Assembly (NCBI GenBank): GCA_011800805.1
Contig: MPNW01000100.1
Coordinates: forward strand, 1-64,000
Source of the DNA: Hirudo medicinalis
Lineage: Eukaryota; Annelida; Clitellata; Hirudinida; Hirudinidae
Direction: 5' to 3'
Length of the DNA stretch: 64,000 bases
Shown here: positions 32,901 to 43,100 of the stretch, in pieces
How positions within the stretch are numbered: position 1 is the stretch's first letter
How the letters are laid out: each line of letters starts with the position of its first letter
The notes under the pieces: model-generated
Told to the model about the DNA's origin: nothing
Databases searched by the model: none
The model's input: only the letters and a program-made list of their open reading frames with translations
Position numbers and translations under genes: made by a program

Positions 32901-35900
32901 GCCATAATGTGTTGATGCCAGAAGTGATAATGCTTACAAGATGATGTGTATGTTAATATATTTCATAAAGGAAGATTGTTCATAATGTAGATTCTAAAGA
33001 TTTAACAAAGCTTTGATGATTAATCTCACCCTAACCCATCCAGCAACAAATATTGAGATGGTCACAAGCCTATCTTCCATGCAAAAACAATATGGAGCTC
33101 CATCATTTGATATAAAATTAAATTAAATACATGTCCTTTTAATTTGCTTTATTTATTATTTAAAAAGTCGTATAAACAATATTTATTGCGTGGACTTGTG
33201 TAGTTTATGTTTTTGTAAATTACTCTTTGTAAAAGCTTACTGTATATAATGATTTATTTGGATCAGTCTGATAGCGGAAGCGTGCGCTTCCTTAAGGCTG
33301 GCCCTTTGAGTTTAATTGAATTTGTTTTAATTGCTTTTGCTTTGTATATAACAGCTTGTTTGTTTAAATCAATAAAAACTCAAAAACTCAAAAAAATAAA
33401 AATAATAAAATAAAATAATGTTTTATATTTGTTGTCATAGCATTAGCCAATCTTTTGAGTGCCTTATGTATAGGACATAAAGGCACCTTTTTAATCATTC
33501 TACCAATTTATTACAGTCATAATGTGTCATGTTCGTAGCCCAGCCTACACCGCCACGAGATTGCCCTCAGGTAGGGGCTCTACATAAATGGTAGAGTGAT
33601 TAAAAAGTGTGTTTGCATCCTGTTCAGATAAATAAGGCACTTAAAAGAGTCTAAATACGATAAGTCCTATAAAAAAACATGATAGTTAAATTCAATAATT
33701 CAATAAACTTACTCTGCTACTGAAGCAGATGAAACCTGAGGATACAAAAAGGACTCCCCAAACATGCTGCTTGTTGTAAGGAGTCCAAATCATGCATTCC
33801 TCCTGGCCATCCAATCTTTCACTCAAAGGGAGATTAAACATGAACCTTGATGGTAAATTTTAACTTGAATGCTTTTACTTTTAAGAATTATGCAAAGATG
33901 ATAGCAGAACAAGTAATAAAAAATATGATATAAAAGAATATATGAAGTAGATTAATAATAATAATAATGATGATCATAGATCTCAAAGAAGACCTGAAAT
34001 TTTCACTCCTCAGACGAGCCTCCAAATCTCTTTTGATTGAGTATTTCTTTACTTTTTTGCTGCAAAATTCAGTTGTTTTTTTTTTACAAAGTTGAAACTT
34101 GAACTAATCACTTTTTATTTAATTGCAGTTTTTCAAAACAATTGTAAAGGGGCTGCACAAGATTTGTATTGAAAATATTTGATTTAAAAATTTTTTGAAA
34201 TGAACAAACAACATTACTAAATTAATGCCAACTCAATTTTTTTGGGAAGAGACCTGTCCTCTTCAAAGAACTCCTCTGTAATCATCCTATGCGGCAATGT
34301 AGTGATATTTATCATCATAAATTTTCTTTATTGTTACTATTACTTACTGCTTCATTGCAATGTTTGCAAGTTGCTGCATGAGCTGGAATGTTGCTTCCAC
34401 GTGCAAGAAAACTGAGAAAGTATGCTGAAACATGGTCACATTGATTGTTACACAAAATGTAAAAAACAAAAACCACATTAAAACATGGGTTCATGAACTG
34501 AATGCTCAGCCTCAAGTACTGAAAACCCAGCTATGAGTACATAGGCAAGTAACAAAAAAAACCATGTCTGGTTTTCTAATAATCATCACATTTATAATAC
34601 ACATATTCCGCAACTGTACAATAATGATAACAAAAACACTAACGTGCAAAAAAAATAATAGTGATGTAACTCCCCCTCACAAGATGGGGATAAAAATTAA
34701 AGCTAAATTAAATCTGATCCTTTCAAAATGGTTATATTTTAACAAAATTTATATTCAAAATTTGATAAAAAAAATAATATTTAGCTATTAGACTCAATAA
34801 AAAGAAGAAGAAGATCTATCAAAGAAGATAGGCTCAATGCCAAAGTCCAAATAGTTTTCTCATGAGTTTATGGTGTCCATGACTGAGATCAGTACATCCC
34901 CTATTGGTTTCATAAAGAAAATTAATACTATCAACCAGGGCTGCTGAGAGGGGGAGCCTGGCAATTTTTTTTGGGGCCCACCCAGGTTTTAAAATCTTTT
35001 TCTTTTGCTTTTCCATTATCGAATTGACATAACATAGGGGCCTATGGCTGCTATGCCTAGGGGCACAAAATTTCTATAGGTGGCCCTGTCAGTAACTTAA
35101 AAAGTAATTGTTAAAACAAATAAACATCCCTAAAATACACAAAATTAAACATCTTGTCTTTGTTGCACTAGTATGGTAAATTTTCTGCATTTGAAAAGTT
35201 TGCCTGATTATTTTTTATAACAACCAAAGCAGATGATCTTTGATCTTTAGTCGGCCAGACTTTGTGGCATCTTGGATAAGGGTCAGCCCTCATTCTGCAT
35301 GATCATTCCTTACTGTCAAGGCCACTGACAGAAATGTTGGGCCCCTAAACCTTCTTTATTTCTTAAGAAAATGTTTTTGAGAAACATGTTGTCATACAAA
35401 TTGTAATAATATAAGCTGATATTTGGTTGATATTGACACCACCTAAAAAAAATTATTTTCATTAAATTGAGGCAAAAATGCAGTCATAATAACAAAAATA
35501 TTTCTAGGCTTTCTTAACAGCAAGAATTTTTTTTTGTAAGTATTTATCATTGCAATTTACTAGATATGGCAATAATATTATTTTATAGCCATAAATTAAA
35601 AACTTTGCATAACTTATTATAATTTTAAGACCCGGGCAGGCCATAAGAAATTACCAGGTCCCTTTCTCCTTCCTCCACTCTCACCAGCCCTGATTACTGT
35701 CTGAGATTTTATGCTTGGCTCTGAAGCCTTTACAAACTTTTGCATCATGTTCAAGACTCTTACAACTGCTTAAACTATGATAAAATGAGCCAAATGCTGA
35801 TGCTAAAATGGCCTTTGACACCCATTGAGCTGAATGCATCAGCTCAGTTATTTGAAACATCTTGAAATTTGGAGGCTTTCTTTCTAAAAAGGTGAGTATC

Positions 35901-38221
35901 AGTTTAAGCAGCTCACAACAGTAATCTTATGGCCGATGATCTTGCAGAATCCTTAAAAACAACGATTACATATTTGACTTATAAAAGTTCAGCTGGAGCT
36001 ACATTATCCATCAACAATCTTCATCAACCTTTCTCGATCAAAGGATGACCATGGACTGTTTGAAAATGAGTATTTCTGGTATATTAATGAGCTAATTAAT
36101 TAACTTACTTTTAGAAAATTCAGCATACCAATACCAATTCCAGGATGTAATGGTAACAGCCAAAGTGTAGCAGAAGCCATCCCAATAGTTGCTTTAAAAT
36201 GCAAGCACCAAACAAGTGACCAGTGTTGGAAAAGTTAGAAAGACATACCATAGATAAATGAAAGAATTAATAAAATGTTGGTTATTATGCCAATTTCGAT
36301 ATTCTCAGAAAACTAAAACTTTATCAAGACACCTCTAAATACAGTCCAATACTGTTCAGGTTCAGTCTGAATTATTTTTTTTCATATGTTGTAATTCATC
36401 TGGAAATTGAGACATTGAAATCTTAAATTTTCAAAGATTTACTTTGAAAATAATTGCCACTGTAAGAGGTATGCATTATTATTGCATTATTAATACATTA
36501 TTCTTACTATGGAGCAATTATCATCATGCACTTAAGGAATAGGAGTAAAGATAATTAAACATTCAACTCATATGACCTTTCCCTGTCTTGTTGTTACAAC
36601 AATGCTGTCCGGAAAGATGAAGTTGTTGCCACATTCCAGTTTCTGAGGTAAAGATAGTTAGTGATACAGAAACAAGCAAGGATTTTAAGCAACGGGTTCT
36701 CAACTCACTAGCACATCAGTCCACATTAAGATGATCTTTGACTCCTTACCAAGCATGAATGAATAGAAGCACATATGATTAACACTGAGATACAACCAGC
36801 CTTGTCTAGGAACACCTCCTTTCAAAAGACTGCAGGAGTAGTCTGTTTTGTTATGGTTGATTTTGATAATTATGTCATAATATTAATAGTGTTAATGTGA
36901 TGGTGAATTCCTAACAGCTCACTAGCCTCTCCTCCTGAGGCATGTTAAAAAGATGCTGGAACTTGATAACCCCGTCTCTCAAATCTTCAGACACATCATC
37001 TACCTCAGAGAAGCAGTCGAAAATTAGATGATAAAGACTTGCTTTTTAATTGTATAACATATTTTTAAATAAATTGCAAAACTTTACAGCACCTGTGGAA
37101 CTCTCAATTTGAAGTTTATTTGCAACAAGACTTTCAACCTTGCATATCACAAAATCCTTGAGCTCCTCATGCAACTCAAAGGATGCTGAATGTAAAACAT
37201 AACAAGTATCTTATTTTGATAGATTTAATTATTTTTGACTGATTTATGGTACATGAATGGATGCAACAAAAATGTCCTTGATTTTAAGTGATCCTAGATC
37301 TGATTAAATGCTTTAAACAAAAAAGTAGCCTGTAGCCTCTCAGAACAAAAGAGGATAACAATTTTTTAAAAACAAAAATCATCAATACTTATATGACTTA
37401 TATTTCTAATTGTTTATACAACTGCAACAGTAATTTTTTAAAAGATGTGACAATCCACAGAAAAGAAATCACTAGTCAAACCAAGAATTGGAACAACATT
37501 TTTCAGCAGCCATTTCCACTCAGAGTTGATTTCTCTCTTGCTATTGGATATTGACACAACTACATAAAAAATAAAATTCATGACTCAAGCAAATCACTAA
37601 TGTGGTCGCGAAGAAGTTTCTCACCATAGCTTATGTCAGAATCTTCTGTTTGAAAAATTATTCTGTAGCTAGATGCCTGTCAACATTTAAGTATTTTTTT
37701 TATTTGCATTGATTCATAAATGTCCATTTAAAATTATTCTCCCAATATCCTGTTGTCTCATTCTTAATTAGTAATATTACCAAACAAAAATGACAGCTTT
37801 TAACAATTTAAACTACTGAACTGTTATAACTGAAAAATTGTCTTGCTGCTTAAAGTTAGGTGACTTGTCTCATACTTCTCATGAGTCTAGGATGTTTCCA
37901 GACCTAATTATTTCACGAAATGAGACGTTATATTGAACAATGTATAATTCTAAGTCTATAATTTTTTTCTCCAACATAAATATGGACTTTGTGGGATTCT
38001 CACTTTGCTGTCTAATACAGAATCTAAAGTGACCACAATCAGACCAGTGAGACCTGTTCCTCTCCTTTGCTGCAATGCAAAATAAGGATTTGCCTTCTCT
38101 GTGGACCTTGAAAAAATATTAAAGATGAGTACTTTGAATGTTCTTTTAAAGAATGCCGTCGAACTAACTGAACTGACCATAATGCTCCAGTTAACAAAAC
38201 CTCCTGCGGTTTAATCCACAT
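26977..38221 (-). CDS. TBC1D9: TBC1D8/9-type RabGAP (two GRAM domains, TBC domain, EF-hand-like)
   Basis: Complete model in 28 exons: 38178-38221, 38004-38106, 37625-37676, 37482-37559, 37093-37185, 36916-36999, 36709-36842, 36577-36642, 36016-36075, 35917-35951, 34233-34286, 33994-34059, 33713-33845, 32571-32687, 32149-32474, 31649-31757, 31254-31443, 31028-31174, 30769-30880, 30615-30675, 30313-30483, 29959-30069, 29573-29671, 29256-29456, 27860-28025, 27687-27737, 27487-27602, 26977-27426. The sum is 3429 nt (1142 aa), close to TBC1D8. Domains in order: start [19 protein letters not shown] 1 ([20 protein letters not shown]); GRAM 2 ([20 protein letters not shown]); TBC domain with [10 protein letters not shown] containing the Arg-finger motif, [14 protein letters not shown] and [22 protein letters not shown]-hand-like [17 protein letters not shown]-terminal [19 protein letters not shown]. 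The family activates GTP hydrolysis by Rab GTPases at endosomal membranes. TBC1D8 versus TBC1D9 cannot be separated; invertebrates usually have one ancestor. Introns after exons 15 and 19 appear to use GC donors. Confidence 0.92.
28880..29165 (-). pseudogene. CR1-like reverse-transcriptase relic in TBC1D8/9 intron
   Basis: The minus-strand frame has [20 protein letters not shown], then [20 protein letters not shown]. This matches the thumb-region motif Y-V-R-P-x-L-E-Y-x-S-P-V-W-S-P-H of CR1-type LINEs. The expected W is lost, and downstream motifs are scrambled or deleted. The relic ends at an (ATC)n-like run near 29160. Confidence 0.6.
32020..32125 (+). repeat. AAC/AAT microsatellite cluster
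   Basis: Mixed AAC, CAG, ACG and AAT trinucleotide runs in the GC-AG intron between TBC1D8/9 exons 15 and 16. Confidence 0.8.
32780..32820 (+). repeat. Tandem duplication of a 20-bp unit
   Basis: TTAGTATCCTAATAAGCTGG occurs twice back to back without a mismatch, so the duplication is recent. It is intronic. Confidence 0.9.
33255..33415 (+). repeat. Repeat family B copy
   Basis: GATCAGTCTGATAGCGGAAG, then CGTGCGCTTCCTTAAGGCTG and GCCCTTTGAGTTTAATTG, then an A-rich tail with TCAATAAAAACTC units and AAAATAAAAT. It shares its order with the minus-strand copy at 15660-15800. The A-rich end with short repeats is typical of a retroposon 3' end. Confidence 0.6.
33450..33655. repeat. Inverted pair of SINE-like family A tails
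   Basis: Left arm 33450-33512 is the reverse complement of the family A tail (TCTTTTGAGTGCCTTATGTA, then GGCACCTTTTTAATCATTC). Right arm 33586-33650 is the same tail forward (AAATGGTAGAGTGATTAAAA, then AAATAAGGCACTTAAAAGAG). About 75 bases of family A head sequence (TCATAATGTGTCATGTTCG, CCCAGCCTACACC) lie between. A transcript could fold into a long imperfect hairpin. Confidence 0.7.
34936..35088. mobile_element. hAT-type non-autonomous element
   Basis: Ends CAGGGCTGCTGAGAG and GGTGGCCCTG, with six terminal bases inverted-complementary. Flanking octamers CTATCAAC and TCAGTAAC are only half alike. The interior has GGGGCCCACCC and GGGGCCTATGG. It has no ORF. It lies in the intron between TBC1D8/9 exons 10 and 11. 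Confidence 0.45.
35317..35692. mobile_element. hAT-type non-autonomous element with 8-bp target duplication
   Basis: A 376-bp element starting CAAGGCCACTGACAG and ending CACCAGCCCTG, flanked by CTTACTGT and ATTACTGT (7 of 8 identical). The start resembles a partial copy at 48188 (CAGGGCTGCCAACAG, then AAATG and GGCCCCTAAAC). There is no coding sequence. Terminal CAGGG/CCCTG and 8-bp duplications are hAT hallmarks. Confidence 0.7.
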
Positions 38222-39859
38222 GTTTAATTTTGCTTAGAACAATTTTCAAATAATATTTCATTACCACAAAGAGGTTAAAGAACGAGTCCTGAGACACCCC
38301 CACGATGTTATGTAAACAAGGGATGGATGATTACATTAATTACATTAAATAACACTAATTATTTATTTGCCAGCTTCATACAAACTGTATTCAGATATTA
38401 ATGACAAATTCCACATTTTCTAAATGATGTCTGAGATTTGATAATTACAAAAGTCCGTACGAAATTTGGAGATGCTTTCAAACGATTGACACTGATTTGG
38501 CAGCCTTTCTCAAAAGTTAAAAAAAACTGATGACTTGAAGGGCCGCAGTGTGATTTGGGAGCTTTAGATATCAAGAGCAAGCTTTAGATACAAGCCAATA
38601 ATATCCATCATGATTTTTATTTCTTGAAAGTCATTATCTTTCCAACCGCAATTATTATTGCATCAGAGGTGTTATGAGACAAAATTGATCTATGTTTAGC
38701 CAAAGTCTCGATCATAGTCTAGTAAAACAGTCTAGCTCGGCAAGTTAGGGGTCAACCACAGGAATTAAAATTGTTTTGAAGTTGGTCTGGATATTACGGA
38801 TAAGTTTCAAGCATTTTGGAGGCGGTAACCAAATAAACCCATTAACAAATAATATCGAAATATCAAATGATAATGACAATGAACCCTTGCTCGATTATAG
38901 TTTGATTATAAGGGGGAGTCTGCTCCTGATCTGGGATCTGCGAACCAAGAATGTCCCGCGTTGCATGTCGGGTTGATAATTTAACGAGGCAGTATCTGGC
39001 TGCTGATCTGGGCCCTCGCCTTCCAGGGATATGCGCGGCAACGAATGTGTGACGAATTTAGGAGAGACTTGAAGATCAGAGTGGACATCTTATAAACGCA
39101 GTCTATTCTTGAATAGCGAGTGCGCAGCTAATGGGGGCCATGAAGAACAGTGACGTGTTTACACATTCTTATGTCGTGCATGTTCTTTTTGCAGTTTGCT
39201 GTGAGCGTCCGAGCTTCATGCGATGGCATAAAGCCAAATGCGATTATTGGAGCTTCACTACGAAGACTCTGAATTTTGCATGTATTAAATTAACCAACTG
39301 AATTCACACGTTCATATCATTCCCAAAGACTGTGGGTTCTACAGACCCGTCGTGCTCCCTTTGCTTCGGTCCCCCTGCTCGCATAAATAACTCAACGCGA
39401 GACTTTAGTGGCTTCAACCGCACTTTCCGTCAAACGAACTCTCAAAACCAGACAAATTATTCCTCTGCTTCGAATCCCGTTAAGCATTACTAGGGACACC
39501 AGCAATAAATTGCAAGACTGGATTAGGGCGGTGCTCTCACAAAGGGATTATTACCCGTACTGCCAATCGAGAGGCGAAAGTCTTGAGCGGTCAACCTAGT
39601 GCGGTTCACGACGACTTTATCAACTTTGGAAAATTCGCGATTCCTGGCTTGAATCAAGAGATCCAATCACAACAGTGACAACTCATGAAACGCCAAAAGA
39701 AATGGCTAATAAAGTTCAATAATCAAAATATGCAGAACAGTGGCCAATTGGCAAGCAATTCAAAGCATTAAATAAATCTCTAATTACGAAAGTTTATCGC
39801 GAAATAATTAAATATGTCATTAAGATGTTCTCCACAAGCTATGTCGTTACCTCATTCAC
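38222..39859. other. Intergenic, TBC1D8/9 upstream region and ZZEF1 3' flank
   Basis: Less AT-rich than its surroundings at 38900-39500. It should contain the TBC1D8/9 promoter and 5' UTR. ORFs of 60-66 codons at 38398, 38776 and 39408 show no domain and lack splice support. No repeat family from elsewhere in the window is recognised here. Confidence 0.5.
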
Positions 39860-40126
39860 TCATGGTGTGGATATCAACTGAAACATTCAAAATAAAAATT
39901 AAATTTTGATAAGTAGTTAAATTTAAAAAAAAAGTTCAGACTTCTTACACTGCTTGCTGATGTGTGACTGGCTAAAGAAGCAAACAGCTCTGTTAGACCA
40001 AGAAAGATGGCTGGTTTGGAAACATCCTCGATATTAATGACTTTTGAGCTTGGTTCAATGTTTGATGTGACCAGCTTCCTGTAATAACTCCAGGCATGGT
40101 TGAGGAGAGAGAAATCCAAAGCTTCA
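39860..40126 (-). other. ZZEF1: Last two coding exons of ZZEF1
   Basis: Exon 39949-40126 opens after CATAAAG with one base completing an AGx codon from the exon ending at 41081. It encodes EALDFSLLNHAWSYYRKL through ASHTSASS and stops at donor GTAAGA. The final exon, 39860-39877, follows TGAATGTTTCAG in phase 0 and gives LISTP plus TGA. The phases agree across all three exons. Confidence 0.7.
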
Positions 40127-43100
40127 CTTTATGGACATGAAAGTTATTGCAACTGGTGTTTACCAATTATACTAAAATAGTTATTCATTACTATGGTTTT
40201 AAACCCAAATCATGTTCTCAGCCTTTTTAAAGATGGCTCTGCATTAAAAACATTGGCACCATAGAATAATGCATGAGATGTTAAATAAACTGAGCTATAA
40301 TCTGCTTGTAAAAGTAAATCATCTTAGCACAGCAACATATTGGTGTGATATTAATATACTTAAATACTTAAAATTGAAAATAATAGCTTAAGAGAATGTG
40401 CTTAATATAGCTTGAAAGTAAGAACTGAAAAAGTAAAATTTAAACATTTGTGAATGAAAATGCTCCAGCAATAATATCGCAAACAGAGAAAGCAAACTTT
40501 TGATTTGTCTTAAAAATATACAACATAACTAGTTTTCGAGTTAAATGATATCACACCTGTATTCTGATGTACTAATCCTGAGAATTAGGGATAGAATTTT
40601 GATTCTTTTTGTGGATGCCAACTCATAGAAGAGTCTCAGGAGACGAATCCACAAGTTACCAACATTTACCCGCCTGAATAATAAAAGCTTTAAAAGTCAA
40701 CAACAATTATCTCCACAATATTTACTAAAACACTTAAATATCTGCTAATTCCTTGTTTCCACCTCACACACAGTGTCATCTTGTTATTTATTTAATTTGG
40801 TATAAAAAAATTATCAAATTATTTTTCTGTAAAGGAGATATGAATCCCTTTGGTTTTTTTTGCCTTTGGACATCATTTCTTTTTCATTTCAGTTATCTTT
40901 GTGTTTTAGTTTTTGCTTGCTTATGTTTGATGCTCTTAAAAATATAAATCAAATCAAATAAATACCACAAAAATAATTATTGCATAATGAATTTCGTCAA
41001 TAAAATAATTATTTGTAATTCTAACATAATTGTTATTCTCATGCCAAAGCTAGTACACCATTAAACAGCCAAAAGTCAACCTGAGCAAAATCTGGTCACA
41101 GATCACATGCTGAAACACCTCTAAGCCAGCAGACTGTAATTCCTTACTCATGACCTTTCTCATCACAAGGAACTGTCCATCAATGGAGCCACCATCCAGT
41201 TTGTGGTGAAACTTGTTGCCTATAATGGAATGCAATCTGATGTCCAAAAGTTATATAAATCTTGCAAATACATAAGAACACTACATAAACACATTACAAA
41301 ATAATATAAATCATGAAATAAGTACTTGATGACCCTTATCAAAGAGAAGCAAAAAACTAACCCTGTATCTCTATGCTCATAGAGCCAGATATGGGAAGGG
41401 AATGCATGAGAGGGTCAAAGGTAGAAGAGGAGGAGATGAGCAAATGAGGTTTCAGCTCAGAAGAGGATGTAGTTTCTTCCTTTGAATCTTGACTTCAATT
41501 TAACAATTTAATGTCAGTTAAAATGACCATGCAACAATGGAAAACAAATCTATCAATATATTTTATGTATTTGTAAATTTATAGCATTTGTGATGCCAAA
41601 GATTATTCTTAATAAGAAGCAGTCAGTATAAACTTGCTACAAAACAAAAAGTCATTACACCTTTAGGCGTAATCCATAAAGGACGTCCACACAAAGGGGG
41701 GAGAGAGGGGAGGAGAGTCAAAAGTGGACTTTTGTGGATAAGGGGAGAGTGGGGTTTAAGACAATGCGGATGTCAGCAAGAATGTACTAGAAAATTGATG
41801 ACAAATTGCTGATTTCCACGAGAGGGGAGGGTTGTCAAGCCGAAAGTAGACTAACATGGATAAGGGGAAAGGATAGTTGAAAATGAATAAGTTTTTATGT
41901 TTTTGTCCTTTATGGATGACCCCTTATACCATCTTCATCTTCTATAATATAAAACAGAAAGTTCATGTATATATTTTTCTGTTCCAAGAACTCCTCCCAA
42001 AGAGTGAATGGACTTGAAATTTGCATATGTCATTCTCTATGCCATAAACTAGGTCAACTGTGCTATTTTCAGTTTTCCAACTTTCACCTTTTTCTAATTT
42101 GCATGCTTTAAACTTGAGAGCTACTGAAAGCAAGGAGCATTGTCATCCCATATGGAGTAATGTTTAAGACTTCGCATCTCATGATAGCAGCACGGATTCG
42201 AGCCCAGTTGCAGGACCAATGTCCTAATCATCCAGTTCTTTATTCAAGCATGTCACTACATTTTCCCATTAATAACAGCATAAATAAAATTAATTATAAT
42301 GAATAAAAATGAATTTGAATATATCTATATGTAGCTAAACAGGTTTATTTATATTATAGCTTTTATTATAGTTTATTTATATTTATAGCTTTACTATTTC
42401 AAAATTCTTCAATTCACAAGAACTCCCAAATGGTGAACAGTAGTGACTTGAAATTTGCATATGTCATTCTCTACATCATCCTTAGGTCAACCATGCTATT
42501 TTCAATTTTCAATTTTCAACTTTCAAATTTTCCGACTTTCACCTTTTTCTAAATTGCATACAAGCTTTAAACTCGAGAGCTACTGAAAGCAATGAGCGTT
42601 GAGCTCCCGCACGGTCTAATGTTTAAGACTTCGCCTCTCACGATGGCAGCCAGGGTTCGAGTCCCGTTGCAGGAGCAACCCAATAACCCAGTTCTTTGAG
42701 GGCAAGTAGCTGGCTGAATTTGAAGGACGTAAATAATAATGGGATGAATAAAATTAATTATAATGGATAAAAAATCAGTTTTAATATGTCGCTGGTGAAG
42801 CGGATTTAGAAAAGCTAGTATTATACAATATGAGGCATATTAACATGAGCTACATACATCATTATCAACATTATTTTATTTTTGACTGGACAAATAAATC
42901 ACTATCATTTCACTAATACCAACATTTCTGGGAATTGTATCACCAATGATTCAGCTCCATGGACCTCAACAAAACCCTTCTCATTCTTGAGGTCTATGTA
43001 TTGGACCACTGTCAAATCAAGTATGAAATTGTGGGCCACATTGATGAACAGTTCAAGCGTGGATGGGGTAGAGGTGTTCAAGACATTTCTTAGTAACTGT

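Noticed and set aside
9070..38221. Functional cluster linking the transporter, membrane protein and RabGAP genes
   Set aside because: Different strands, separate promoters and unrelated known roles. Adjacency alone does not support a joint system.
39408..39599. 63-codon ORF between TBC1D8/9 and ZZEF1
   Set aside because: No recognisable domain and no splice or conservation evidence.
42602..42678. tRNA gene
   Set aside because: Good B box and acceptor stem but poor anticodon stem. It is part of a duplicated repeat unit.
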